A DNA stretch of 64,000 bases from Paenibacillaceae bacterium (GCA_004134985.1 REGQ01000058.1:310001-374000), one strand, 5' to 3'. Shown: positions 16,778-24,035, numbered from the stretch's first letter. Notes: a model not told the origin generated them from the sequence alone. Numbers and translations are program-made.

Positions 16778-17116
16778 CTATCGAATTAGGCCACTATTGA
16801 AAGCGTCGATGACTTCTAGTGCCATATATTTTTTCTGTCCTTCGTCTTTTTCATTTCCATTGTTAAAATAGTGAACGCAAAGACGTTTTAAATTATTTAG
16901 AAATTCATTTAATCTCTTCTGCTGGATGTAGTCTGTTAGCTCGACTTTGTAGCTTTCTAATTGATCAACAAGGACGGCAGAACTTATGCTTTCGCCTTCA
17001 TTCTCATATTTAAGGATTGCAAAAATTTCTGCTTCTTCCGTCGATCTGGCCGCGAAAAGATCGGTTTTAGTGAAATCGCCTACGCTGAAATATGTGTCTA
17101 CTTTGTATAGGTTCAT
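16778..17116 (-). CDS. Hypothetical protein (112 aa)
   Basis: The start is at ATG 17116 after CACAGGAGGCCTAATAAA; 18 upstream codons lack a ribosome site. Begins MNLYKVDTYFSVGDF, then a helix with FAARSTEEAEIFAILKYE. The pattern fits a small phage protein of unknown role. Confidence 0.6.
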   Translation of the reverse strand: MNLYKVDTYFSVGDFTKTDLFAARSTEEAEIFAILKYENEGESISSAVLVDQLESYKVELTDYIQQKRLNEFLNNLKRLCVHYFNNGNEKDEGQKKYMALEVIDAFNSGLIR

Positions 17117-17157
17117 TTTATTAGGCCTCCTGTGTACTATATTGGATTGATTCACCT

Positions 17158-17412
17158 TTAGGAGAAGCAAGGATAGTCAGTTTCACGTTTTTTCCTTTTG
17201 AATTTTTCTATACTGATTTGCATTTGTTCAGTATTTGCATAAAATGGCTTGCCAACTTTTGAAGCATAATTAAAATGAGGAAACACCATTGCTTTATTTT
17301 CATTGAAGCGAATATATGCAATCAATTCTTTGTTAATTCTTAATTCGTTGAGTTCAAACATATTCATTGGAGTAACTTCAACATCTGGAATTGCATTTAA
17401 ATGATTTTTCAT
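17158..17412 (-). CDS. Small hypothetical protein (84 aa)
   Basis: ATG after AAGGAGAATTAATAAA. Mixed fold, basic C-terminus ending in a cysteine. The inverted repeat copy at 17443 is in its leader. No family recognised. Confidence 0.65.
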   Translation of the reverse strand: MKNHLNAIPDVEVTPMNMFELNELRINKELIAYIRFNENKAMVFPHFNYASKVGKPFYANTEQMQISIEKFKRKKRETDYPCFS

Positions 17413-17442
17413 TTTATTAATTCTCCTTGTCTATGTATTAGT

Positions 17443-17460
17443 ATGAAAGTCGCATTTCAT
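17443..17460. repeat. Inverted repeat ATGAAA-N6-TTTCAT, copy 5
   Basis: Perfect 6-bp arms around GTCGCA. Placed 12 bases after the stop of the upstream gene (17472) and before the ribosome site of the gene at 17412. Confidence 0.7.
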
Positions 17461-17471
17461 GTCCTATTTAT

Positions 17472-17759
17472 TTATGTATATTTTGGAGATACAAACCTTT
17501 GTTCCTTCTTTTCTTCTATCATGTTTTTAAGCCATCCCTGATTTGCTTTAATCAATTGTTCTGCTCGTTCAATTGCATCTTTCTCATATCTATAATTTTG
17601 AGTTACTGCCATTCCCGTAATGGCTTCCGTTACATTCCAATGTTTATCATGTGCTAAGGATTCGTGAACAAAACATTCAAAACCACTTATTAAAACTTTT
17701 GTGCCTTCTACTTCTATGAATTTATTACCCTTTACTTGAATGTAATAAATATCTTTCAT
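17472..17759 (-). CDS. Small hypothetical protein (95 aa)
   Basis: The start is at ATG 17759, after GGAGTGGTTAAAA; ATG 17774 overlaps that ribosome site. Two strand pairs then a helix (DAIERAEQLIKANQG). No family recognised. Confidence 0.6.
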   Translation of the reverse strand: MKDIYYIQVKGNKFIEVEGTKVLISGFECFVHESLAHDKHWNVTEAITGMAVTQNYRYEKDAIERAEQLIKANQGWLKNMIEEKKEQRFVSPKYT

Positions 17760-17786
17760 TTTTAACCACTCCATTTATGTATTAGT

Positions 17787-17804
17787 AGGAAAGCCGTATT
17801 TCAT
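17787..17804. repeat. Inverted repeat ATGAAA-N6-TTTCAT, copy 6
   Basis: AGGAAAGCCGTATTTCAT, one arm mismatch. It overlaps the stop region of the gene at 17801 and lies in the leader of the gene at 17759. Confidence 0.55.
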
Positions 17805-18196
17805 GCTAATGCTTCAATTTTTTTAAACTGATATTCGTTCACCGCTTTTGGGGATTTACGAATGTAATCAAAAACTTTCAAAACATCTTGAATAGTAATT
17901 CTTTCCATTTCAATGTTTGTCATAATTTGATTATAATCATGATTCAAAACATCCCACACGATCAAAAATTGATCGAAATTAAAGGGGTTGTTCTCCTGTA
18001 GACTGTTCAATAAATCGTCTCTTTGTTCTCTTGCTTCGCGTTCGTCTTTTTCTCTCTTTGCTTTTTCGATACTTTCCACTTTTAAAGCATGATCAAATTT
18101 TTCATCAGATAATTTTAGGTTGTTGGCATTGATACGCTTGTTATATGCGCTCCAATCCTTGGCGGTGCTATTAAATTTCGGTTTTGTTAAAATCAT
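17801..18196 (-). CDS. Helical hypothetical protein (131 aa)
   Basis: ATG after GGAGCGTGAATATAA. Long charged helix with heptad character (SIEKAKREKDEREAREQRD) followed by a globular helical part. No family recognised; possibly a scaffolding or DNA-associated small protein. Confidence 0.65.
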   Translation of the reverse strand: MILTKPKFNSTAKDWSAYNKRINANNLKLSDEKFDHALKVESIEKAKREKDEREAREQRDDLLNSLQENNPFNFDQFLIVWDVLNHDYNQIMTNIEMERITIQDVLKVFDYIRKSPKAVNEYQFKKIEALA

Positions 18197-18228
18197 TTAT
18201 ATTCACGCTCCTATGTATCTATTTTATA

Positions 18229-18321
18229 TTACTTTAAGCAGTCAACCGCTGCACTGATGGAATCGTCTATTTCATTGTCGAACCAGTAGAATAATGATAC
18301 CCAAAGTATGCATTCATCCTA
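18229..18321 (-). other. In-frame extension behind an amber stop
   Basis: Directly after the TAG that ends the gene at 18319 the same frame stays open for 30 codons to a TAA at 18229, with protein-like composition (ILWVSLFYWFDNEID). No separate start codon or ribosome site precedes it. Either the gene was cut by a nonsense mutation or the amber codon is read through. Confidence 0.45.
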
Positions 18322-18561
18322 ACCATTGCAACAAGCTTTAGCCATATCAGACAAATAATTTTTGTCCCAGGCTAGAATCTCATATGCGCTTATATCAAGT
18401 GTAACTGATACAGTATAAACCTCCTCAAAATGCTGATTTCTGAAGCGTGGATCAAACTTAGCAGAATCCTTAGCAGCAAGGTAATCGCAATAATTCTCCC
18501 AAACACGATAACTATTCACTTCACCTTGAGACATAGTGGCCAAATCTTTCTCTTTCAACAT
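18319..18561 (-). CDS. Small hypothetical protein (80 aa), possibly truncated by amber codon
   Basis: The start is at ATG 18561 with GGGAG 8 bases upstream; a GTG at 18570 overlaps the site. Contains EVYTVSVTLDISAYEILAW and ends in a cysteine pair before TAG. See the in-frame extension at 18229. Driven by the promoter at 18596-18625. Confidence 0.6.
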   Translation of the reverse strand: MLKEKDLATMSQGEVNSYRVWENYCDYLAAKDSAKFDPRFRNQHFEEVYTVSVTLDISAYEILAWDKNYLSDMAKACCNG

Positions 18562-18595
18562 TCTAATCACTCCCTGATATGTATTTATTACCTTA

Positions 18596-18625
18596 ATTAT
18601 AATTGAAAAGTTTATGTTTGTAAAG
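18596..18625 (-). promoter_or_regulatory. Leftward promoter with SPBRE-like operator
   Basis: TTTACA (18624-18619), 17 bases, TATAAT (18601-18596). Operator GTTTATG-TT-TGTAAAG at 18610-18625; here its TGTAAA half is the -35 box itself. Confidence 0.8.
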
Positions 18626-18709
18626 TTATTTTTGTATATTTATTATTTGATAATTACGGTGAACATAATTTGATAAATACTTAAATTAATATCACTGGCA
18701 ATGCAATAG

Positions 18710-18985
18710 CTATATTTGAGTTTTACCCATTTTTGAAAAGTCACTTATTAGCGCATCCACGCCTTCTATCTCAATCACTATGTCAATTGCTTCTTCAACG
18801 CTTTCGACTTTTGTTCCATTCACAGAGATCTTATCTTTGTATAAATCAATCGTACAGTTCTCGGTCAATATGGCTGCCGTTGGTGCATATGCAAATGTGT
18901 ATTTGTCTCCAAATACTTCATATTTGTATCCATATATCTCAAGTTTGCGGCTAATGGCTTTGATGTTCTTTTCTAGTTTGGTCAT
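18710..18985 (-). CDS. Small hypothetical protein (91 aa)
   Basis: ATG after GGAGGGAAATGTC. N-terminal basic helix, central strands (YTFAYAPTAAILTENCTIDLY), C-terminal helix (AIDIVIEIEGVDALISDF). No family recognised. Confidence 0.65.
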   Translation of the reverse strand: MTKLEKNIKAISRKLEIYGYKYEVFGDKYTFAYAPTAAILTENCTIDLYKDKISVNGTKVESVEEAIDIVIEIEGVDALISDFSKMGKTQI

Positions 18986-19032
18986 GACATTTCCCTCCTA
19001 TTTAACTTTGATTCATATTTATAGTTTTATAA

Positions 19033-19179
19033 CTACCATCCTCGACCATTTTTCACTGCTTCTAAATTTTCTTTTGCGTAGATAATGTAATCTTCTTTTC
19101 TGTGATCGTTTTTGTAAGCGTCAATGACTTTCTCCAATTGCTTTTCATAATACTCAATTAACTGCTCTTTCAATTTCAT
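19033..19179 (-). CDS. Small helical protein (48 aa)
   Basis: The frame MKLKEQLIEYYEKQLEKV... follows GGAGGTAATAAATA. Lysine/glutamate-rich single helix hairpin, no cysteine. Similar in size and style to the 49-aa gene at 23098. Function unknown. Confidence 0.65.
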   Translation of the reverse strand: MKLKEQLIEYYEKQLEKVIDAYKNDHRKEDYIIYAKENLEAVKNGRGW

Positions 19180-19218
19180 TATTTATTACCTCCTATAGAA
19201 TCACTCTTTTATATTCTA

Positions 19219-19446
19219 CTATGCAAGATATGTATTTTTATCATCTTTATAGATTGTTTTTAATTCTAAAGGCATATAAAAATAATTCTTCTCTCCATGG
19301 ATTACGATGAAGTAACCCTCATTATCATGCTGCACTTTTCTGTGTGCAGTGGTATTGATTTTTGCTCTATTGACAATCTTAACGACAGCATACAGTTTTT
19401 CTGACTTACTAATAAACAAATCTACATAAATCCAGTTTTTCATCAT
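19219..19446 (-). CDS. Small hypothetical protein (75 aa)
   Basis: The ATG overlaps the TGA of the gene at 19443 (ATGATG), with GGGAGG before it. Alternating strands (YAVVKIVNRAKINTT, GYFIVIHGEKNYFYM); no family recognised. Confidence 0.65.
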   Translation of the reverse strand: MMKNWIYVDLFISKSEKLYAVVKIVNRAKINTTAHRKVQHDNEGYFIVIHGEKNYFYMPLELKTIYKDDKNTYLA

Positions 19447-19670
19447 TCATGCCTCCCATTGCTATGCCATTTTAAATTATTTATGGGCAATTCAAATCTT
19501 TCATTGTTCCTTAATTCCAGTAGTGCCGTTTCATATCCCCAAGCTTGTTGTATCTTTTCTTCATCAGCAGCATTCCAGTATTGACCGTACATTCCCACCA
19601 GAAAAACTGAACCGTGTTTATCTTTTGTGAAAACTACATTTAATGAGCGCAATCCTTTTCTATTCCCCAA
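19443..19670 (-). CDS. Small hypothetical protein (75 aa), TTG start
   Basis: TTG start at 19670 after GAGGTGAGATT. Strand-rich N-terminus (LNVVFTKDKHGSVFLVGM) and a helix. Overlaps the next gene by 4 bases, so the pair is translationally coupled. Confidence 0.6.
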   Translation of the reverse strand: MGNRKGLRSLNVVFTKDKHGSVFLVGMYGQYWNAADEEKIQQAWGYETALLELRNNERFELPINNLKWHSNGRHE

Positions 19671-19679
19671 AATCTCACC

Positions 19680-19816
19680 TCATGTCACTTTTTCTAAAAG
19701 TAAGTGTTTCATTTCTTTCAATGCCTTATTGACTGCTATAATTGAATTTTTAGATTTAATAATGCAAATAAATAATGCCTCATTTATATCCGGTTTTTAA
19801 CTTCATTGTGATCCAT
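19680..19816 (-). pseudogene. Small gene split by a frameshift
   Basis: GAAGGAATAAAA precedes ATG 19816, which opens only 10 codons. The -1 frame then stays open from the AAAAAC run to TGA at 19680, with protein-like sequence (ALFICIIKSKNSIIAVNKALKEM). A one-base slip would give a 43-residue protein. This is a decayed gene, a sequencing error, or an A-run frameshift. Confidence 0.45.
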
Positions 19817-19913
19817 TTTTATTCCTTCTGATATTTTTATAGCCACCTCAACGCCTTCACAAGACGTTGAACGCTCTAAGCTTAAGGCTGCTTCTGACTA
19901 TAATAGTCACCGC

Positions 19914-20171
19914 TTAGACGGTTTGTTTAAGTAATTGATAATTGTAATGAATTAATTCATTTAAATCGATACCAGATGATTCAATAGCACTTTTGATGCT
20001 TTCTTTGAAATTATTTAAAGATTCAATCTTACAAATCTTTTCAATTTCAGTTAAAGAATCATCATCTCTTATTATTTCAATTGCATAACTCAAATCAGTC
20101 ATTGATCTAAATAATTCAATTGCATTCCCCTTTAGGGTAGCATTCAATTCATTTTCAAATACATTTTTCAT
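19914..20171 (-). CDS. Small helical protein (85 aa)
   Basis: ATG after AGGAGGTATTACC. Almost entirely helical (ELFRSMTDLSYAIEIIRDDD, FKESIKSAIESSGIDLNEL). No family recognised. Confidence 0.65.
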   Translation of the reverse strand: MKNVFENELNATLKGNAIELFRSMTDLSYAIEIIRDDDSLTEIEKICKIESLNNFKESIKSAIESSGIDLNELIHYNYQLLKQTV

Positions 20172-20265
20172 GGTAATACCTCCTAGTTATGTGTATGGTT
20201 TTATAATATCACAATGTACATGAAATGAGTATTTAATCGGATAGATAGTGAAGTATATCCCTTTT

Positions 20266-20457
20266 TTAATATTTGCCATTCGGATTAATAAAGTCACATT
20301 GAACATCATTTTCTTTCATGTAGCGGTAGTAATTAACAAGCATTACCATGTCACCTTCAGGAATGGCCGTTGTTTCGTCAGTGATTACATTAACTTTTTG
20401 GGTTGTTTCATCATGAACGAATTCCATTGTTCTATTATTGTTGATTTCAATTTTCAT
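20266..20457 (-). CDS. Small hypothetical protein (63 aa)
   Basis: The start is at ATG 20457, 8 bases after AGGAG; GTG 20466 overlaps the site. Begins MKIEINNNRTMEFV. Strand-rich. No family recognised. Confidence 0.6.
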   Translation of the reverse strand: MKIEINNNRTMEFVHDETTQKVNVITDETTAIPEGDMVMLVNYYRYMKENDVQCDFINPNGKY

Positions 20458-20485
20458 TTTACACACTCCTATGTATGATTGGAGA

Positions 20486-20505
20486 AGGGGAATTTCTTCC
20501 CCTTT
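20486..20505. terminator. GGGGAA..TTCCCC hairpin, copy 1
   Basis: AAGGGGAA / TTCCCCTT, perfect 8-bp stem with 4-base loop, just past the stop of the gene at 20518 (minus). Same short hairpin recurs at 20833, 21273, 21645 and 23091, each at a gene end. Confidence 0.5.
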
Positions 20506-20517
20506 ATTACAAGGCTT

Positions 20518-20706
20518 CTACATGAACAACCGTTTATAATATTCAATTTTATCTTTTGTTGCCTCCAGTGCGTCTGTCGCATTGCAGAAAGGCCTAACAC
20601 TTTCAAGCTTTGCAAGCTTCGGCATGATATATTCCCAGCTTTTCTTTTTTGCTTCCAATTCTTTAATTTTGCCGCGGATCTGCATATTGTGCAATTCAAC
20701 ATTCAT
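20518..20706 (-). CDS. Small basic helical protein (62 aa)
   Basis: The frame MNVELHNMQIRGKIKELEAKK... follows GAAGGTTTTTAG and is driven by the promoter at 20743-20772. Coiled-coil-like with a basic face. A longer overlapping frame at 20469-20702 is its shadow. Confidence 0.6.
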   Translation of the reverse strand: MNVELHNMQIRGKIKELEAKKKSWEYIMPKLAKLESVRPFCNATDALEATKDKIEYYKRLFM

Positions 20707-20742
20707 CTAAAAACCTTCTTCCATTATGTATTTGTTACTTTT

Positions 20743-20772
20743 ATTATAATCGTTTACTTTATATTTGTAAAG
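20743..20772 (-). promoter_or_regulatory. Leftward promoter with SPBRE-like operator
   Basis: TTTACA (20771-20766), 17 bases, TATAAT (20748-20743). Operator CTTTATA-TT-TGTAAAG at 20757-20772. An A/T-rich UP-like element (AAATAAAATATACA on the minus strand) lies upstream, as at most sister promoters. Confidence 0.8.
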
Positions 20773-20832
20773 TTTTATGTATATTTTATTTATTTTTAAT
20801 TACAATGAAAACCGAATTCTATCGTAAGAGAA

Positions 20833-20849
20833 AGGGGAATTACTCCCCT
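20833..20849. terminator. GGGGAA..TTCCCC hairpin, copy 2
   Basis: AGGGGA / TCCCCT stem with a 5-base loop at the end of the gene at 20848; on the minus strand CCCCTTTC follows, a weak T-tract. Confidence 0.45.
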
Positions 20850-21234
20850 ATAAACTTAACAGTTCTTTTACTTCTTCATGAGCTGCCAACACAACATTAT
20901 GAAATTGTTGGTCATCCATTTCAATTAAATCTTTGTTGCTGTATCCTTCAATTAAAGTTCTAATATCTTCACAATCGTACACATTCACCGCACTGATTTT
21001 AGAAATGCTTTTAATCCTTTTCATAACAGTGTGATTAATTTTATAACTTTCATCCATAATTCTATTTTCTTTCTCAATCAACCATTTCGGTGGTTCGTAT
21101 TCGCGGTAAGGCTTGCTTAATTTGTGATGATCGTTCACCCACTGCTGTCCATTGCATTCATAACACTTGCCGCCGTCTATCATTATGTAGTTTTGGATAA
21201 TTCCCTTACCTAGACATTTAGGACACTTTTTCAT
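20848..21234 (-). CDS. DnaJ-type zinc-finger-like protein (128 aa)
   Basis: The start is at ATG 21234 after AGAGGAATCCAAACC. CPKC-GKG (residues 4-10) and CYEC-G (about 27-32) form the CxxCxGxG-like zinc site typical of DnaJ-like fingers. The rest is helical and acidic. Probably a small nucleic-acid or protein-binding factor. No J domain is present, so it is not a co-chaperone. Confidence 0.6.
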   Translation of the reverse strand: MKKCPKCLGKGIIQNYIMIDGGKCYECNGQQWVNDHHKLSKPYREYEPPKWLIEKENRIMDESYKINHTVMKRIKSISKISAVNVYDCEDIRTLIEGYSNKDLIEMDDQQFHNVVLAAHEEVKELLSL

Positions 21235-21272
21235 GGTTTGGATTCCTCTTTTCATTTTTGTTGGAAGAAGTA

Positions 21273-21292
21273 AAAGGGGATTTCTGCCCTTT
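21273..21292. terminator. GGGGAA..TTCCCC hairpin, copy 3
   Basis: AAAGGG / CCCTTT, 6-bp stem with an 8-base loop at the end of the gene at 21291 (minus), followed on the minus strand by TACTTCTTCC. Confidence 0.4.
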
Positions 21293-21530
21293 AAGCTGGA
21301 ATACTTTTCATTAGTGAATTGAAGTCATATGGCATTGCCATTCTTTTGTTCAGATCCTTTATATAGCTATCATAAAATTCAGGAAAATCAGGAAAATCAG
21401 TTTCTAACTTTTTAAGCAATTCACATCTTTTCTCAATAAGTCCTTGCCTGTTTTTAATGTTGAGGTTGCTCCGACTACGTATTACACATTCTGTTTCAGC
21501 GAGGTCTTGACAAAGTCTTTTGTAGTTCAT
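21291..21530 (-). CDS. Small helical protein (79 aa)
   Basis: The start is at ATG 21530; TTG 21539 overlaps the ribosome site AGGTGG. Basic N-terminus (NYKRLCQDLAETECVIRSRS) and an acidic aromatic C-terminus. Driven by the promoter at 21574-21603. No family recognised. Confidence 0.6.
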   Translation of the reverse strand: MNYKRLCQDLAETECVIRSRSNLNIKNRQGLIEKRCELLKKLETDFPDFPEFYDSYIKDLNKRMAMPYDFNSLMKSIPA

Positions 21531-21573
21531 TTTTATCAACCACCTAATATGTATTTGTTACTTTGTTACTTTT

Positions 21574-21603
21574 ATTATAAATCAAAAGTTTATAAACGTA
21601 AAG
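21574..21603 (-). promoter_or_regulatory. Leftward promoter with SPBRE-like operator
   Basis: TTTACG (21602-21597), 17 bases, TATAAT (21579-21574). Operator GTTTATA-AA-CGTAAAG at 21588-21603. Confidence 0.75.
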
Positions 21604-21644
21604 TATTTTTGTATATTTTTTTACGATGAATCCTTATTCTAATG

Positions 21645-21663
21645 AAGGGGAATTTCTCCCCTT
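21645..21663. terminator. GGGGAA..TTCCCC hairpin, copy 4
   Basis: AAGGGGA / TCCCCTT, 7-bp stem with a 5-base loop, overlapping the stop region of the gene at 21662 (minus). Confidence 0.45.
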
Positions 21664-22345
21664 ATGCAGTACAATCTGCCAATAAATCTAATTCTACAGA
21701 CTTATGAATCACGATTTCATATTCTTCTGCATCTGCAATCATTTCATTCATTCTAGATTCATTTACTACATCCCATACCTTCCGGCCTTCATAACTAGTC
21801 CAGCATATTAAAAACCTGTCAATCCTAGACAATGCGCTTTCTTTTCTTCTTGTGTTGTTCTTTATATATTTGATTAAATGTTTGTTTCCGATTTTCAAAA
21901 AATCGATTAACCTTTCATCATTGTGAAAGTTTTCATATAATTTTTCTTTGTTAAATGCACCGCCCCCATAAAGACTTCTAATTCTTTCAATTGACTTTTC
22001 AGAGCCATTTCCGATAACCATATATGTTAATTCATATTCCCACGTTTCAACTTCGTTAAATTTCTTGTGGATCGCCGCAAACTGATTGCCAGTTAACTTG
22101 TGACAATCATCCCATTGTGCGACAATGGAATCTTGAAACCTCTTATTCCAGTCATCTTTAAAAGTTTTAGTTTTAAATACCTCTATTAAAGCGATACATT
22201 TATGACTCCAATCCGCATTAGCAATGTTTTGCAGATGAACATATTTAAGTGCTAAGGCTTGGCGATAACAGTTATACCCATAAGATTTGCCGTCTAAATG
22301 ATGAACGTTTTGAATCGATTTTCCGCAAGTGTAACAGTTCGTCAT
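21662..22345 (-). CDS. Zinc-binding hypothetical protein (227 aa)
   Basis: ATG after TATGGAGGTTTAATTCA. The N-terminus has CYTCGK (4-9), HHLDGK and a further cysteine about residue 26, a likely zinc knuckle. The rest is helical and tryptophan-rich, ending with a double cysteine region. No enzymatic motif seen. Confidence 0.6.
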   Translation of the reverse strand: MTNCYTCGKSIQNVHHLDGKSYGYNCYRQALALKYVHLQNIANADWSHKCIALIEVFKTKTFKDDWNKRFQDSIVAQWDDCHKLTGNQFAAIHKKFNEVETWEYELTYMVIGNGSEKSIERIRSLYGGGAFNKEKLYENFHNDERLIDFLKIGNKHLIKYIKNNTRRKESALSRIDRFLICWTSYEGRKVWDVVNESRMNEMIADAEEYEIVIHKSVELDLLADCTA

Positions 22346-22368
22346 TGAATTAAACCTCCATAATCATC

Positions 22369-22758
22369 TTAAATAAGAAGCTTAAAAGCAGCATTTACAG
22401 CGTTTCGTTTTTCTCCATAGCTTGCCGATGGGCATTTAGCCAATCTCAAGAGTTTCATTACTGTTTCTGAAACTACTGGAATTGAAATTATATATTGTAT
22501 CTTTTTTTCAATTAATATTGATTCCCAAGCAAGCGAAGCATTTTCAAGCCAGTATTCATCATATGCTGGCGAAACTGTAGTAAAGTTAATACCAGCTTTC
22601 TTTAGATAAATTATTTGAGAAGTGGAAATATTGTGCCGATCTAATAGAACAATTGAAGAAGAAGGAATAATAACATTTTTAATTGCATCGATTTTAAATA
22701 CAACTGCACCCGATAGCTGGTTTATGTTTTCAGAAATTATAATAATTTTCTTCTTCAT
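22369..22758 (-). CDS. Hypothetical Rossmann-like protein (129 aa)
   Basis: ATG after TGGAGGTCACCCAAAT, with an operator-bearing promoter just upstream. The pattern KKKIIIISENI, NVIIPSSSIVLLD and YIISIPVV suggests an alternating alpha/beta fold of the Rossmann type. No cofactor or catalytic motif is clear. Confidence 0.55.
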   Translation of the reverse strand: MKKKIIIISENINQLSGAVVFKIDAIKNVIIPSSSIVLLDRHNISTSQIIYLKKAGINFTTVSPAYDEYWLENASLAWESILIEKKIQYIISIPVVSETVMKLLRLAKCPSASYGEKRNAVNAAFKLLI

Positions 22759-22805
22759 ATTTGGGTGACCTCCATATAAATAAAATATAAATCTGATATG
22801 TTTAT

Positions 22806-22835
22806 ATTATAACAATCCGGTTTATACTTGTAAAG
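22806..22835 (-). promoter_or_regulatory. Leftward promoter with SPBRE-like operator
   Basis: TTTACA (22834-22829), 17 bases, TATAAT (22811-22806). Operator GTTTATA-CT-TGTAAAG at 22820-22835. Confidence 0.8.
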
Positions 22836-22869
22836 TAAATATGTATATTTTATTTTTATTTGCTTCAGT

Positions 22870-23085
22870 ATTCAACAGTCCATCACTGCAACCAGGAAAC
22901 GCCGCTAGGAGACGCTATAGGCCTCCTACTACTTCTGTCGGCTAATGCCTTATGACTTACTTTGTTACATACAAAGTGTTATCCAAGCGCCTTAGACTAG
23001 AGAGAGAGCACCTATATAAGGATGATAGTTCCCACATTACTAAATTTCCTAAGAATGTATCCCTCCTAGTTCTCTATACTGTTGT
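22870..23085. other. Intergenic segment with several hairpins, no gene
   Basis: Between the 49-aa gene and the promoter at 22806. It holds ACTTTGT-tacat-ACAAAGT (about 22958-22976), a TAGGAG/CTCCTA stem nested inside GCCG/CGGC near 22902-22942, and no frame with a ribosome site. It is more GC-rich than the surroundings. It could be a structured 3' tail or a small RNA. Confidence 0.4.
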
Positions 23086-23090
23086 TTAAA

Positions 23091-23106
23091 AGGGGAATTA
23101 CTCCCC
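23091..23106. terminator. GGGGAA..TTCCCC hairpin, copy 5
   Basis: GGGGA / TCCCC with a 5-base loop that contains the TAA stop of the gene at 23098; TTTT follows on the minus strand. Confidence 0.45.
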
Positions 23107-23247
23107 ATAAATTCTAATATGTTCATGATATTCGTCAATAATCTGTTCTTTTTCTTCGATGGCTTTAGAATGATATTCTTCCTCATGCATTCTATAATCT
23201 TCCTCAAGCCACTTGATAAAGTGCGCAAGATTTACGTTAAGTTTCAT
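23098..23247 (-). CDS. Small acidic helical protein (49 aa)
   Basis: The frame MKLNVNLAHFIKWLEEDYRM... follows GGAGGTAAAATAA. One long amphipathic helix rich in glutamate and histidine. Function unknown. Confidence 0.65.
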   Translation of the reverse strand: MKLNVNLAHFIKWLEEDYRMHEEEYHSKAIEEKEQIIDEYHEHIRIYGE

Positions 23248-23272
23248 TTATTTTACCTCCATTTAGTATAGG

Positions 23273-23290
23273 ATGAAAGACAGATTTTAT
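23273..23290. repeat. Inverted repeat ATGAAA-N6-TTTCAT, copy 7
   Basis: ATGAAAGACAGATTTTAT, one arm mismatch, between the genes at 23098 and 23287. Confidence 0.5.
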
Positions 23291-23496
23291 CCATATTTTT
23301 TAATAAAAGATAAGCAATTTTTACACAAAGAATTCAGTTCTATATCAGACAAATGCTCAAAATGTTCGGGTTCTTCTGAAATAATGTCTAACTCGTGTTG
23401 TACTAGGAACACCAAGTCTTTAACTGATTGGTGAATATGTGGATCATATGTTATACCGTCTGGAAGATTCTTCAAAGCTCTACTAAACATAATCAT
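23287..23496 (-). CDS. Small hypothetical protein (69 aa)
   Basis: The ATG overlaps the TGA of the gene at 23493, with AAAGG before it. Helical with two cysteines near the end (LNSLCKNCLSFIKKYG). No family recognised. Confidence 0.6.
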   Translation of the reverse strand: MIMFSRALKNLPDGITYDPHIHQSVKDLVFLVQHELDIISEEPEHFEHLSDIELNSLCKNCLSFIKKYG

Positions 23497-23684
23497 TTCA
23501 CTGCCTTTGCAATAATTTTTGTTTTAATTCTCTCGTCAAATTTAAATTGAAACTCAGTATCAAATTCGATTTCAGCCTCACCGATTGCCATTACATAAGC
23601 ATCTTCTGGAAACACACTATTATAGGAATCATAAACTATTGAAGCCGCTCTTTCAATAATCATCTCATGAATAGTATTCATCAT
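23493..23684 (-). CDS. Small hypothetical protein (63 aa)
   Basis: ATG after GGAGGTAATAAAA. N-terminal helix (TIHEMIIERAASIVYDSYN), acidic middle and a basic tail. Coupled to the next gene by stop/start overlap. Confidence 0.6.
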   Translation of the reverse strand: MMNTIHEMIIERAASIVYDSYNSVFPEDAYVMAIGEAEIEFDTEFQFKFDERIKTKIIAKAVK

Positions 23685-23710
23685 TTTTATTACCTCCGAT
23701 TATTTTTTAT

Positions 23711-24010
23711 TTAGTGAAAATATGATCTGACAATTACTACTGAATCGGGATCTTGCTGCTCACCAGAATAAGCAATTGTTACAAAAGTATCCTTGTACAA
23801 CTTTGTTAATTCTTCGTCACCCAGGTTCTTTTCATTTTCCAACTCTACAACCCAATGACCAAATTCATCACCCAAGTATGAGACCGCATAAGTTGCGAAC
23901 TCGTCACTATATACTGACTCAATAGCCACTTTTACTTGATTGATTTCCTGATTCGTGTTTCCTCCAATATTCGTAAACATCATCAAAGCAATTAGCAATT
24001 TAATCATCAT
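23711..24010 (-). CDS. Hypothetical protein with signal-like N-terminus (99 aa)
   Basis: ATG after GGGGATATA. The first 20 residues (MIKLLIALMMFTNIGGN) look like a short signal or membrane anchor. The remainder is soluble, with a DEFGHWVVELENEK strand. It may act at or outside the membrane. No family recognised. Confidence 0.55.
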   Translation of the reverse strand: MMIKLLIALMMFTNIGGNTNQEINQVKVAIESVYSDEFATYAVSYLGDEFGHWVVELENEKNLGDEELTKLYKDTFVTIAYSGEQQDPDSVVIVRSYFH

Positions 24011-24035
24011 TATATCCCCATTCTTTTTTTATTTT

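Noticed and set aside
20469-20702. 77-aa minus-strand frame
   Set aside because: Overlaps the 62-aa gene at 20518-20706, which has the better coding pattern and start.
22980-23060. Possible tRNA in the segment with GGTGCTC...
   Set aside because: No T-loop GTTCRA and no acceptor pairing on either strand.
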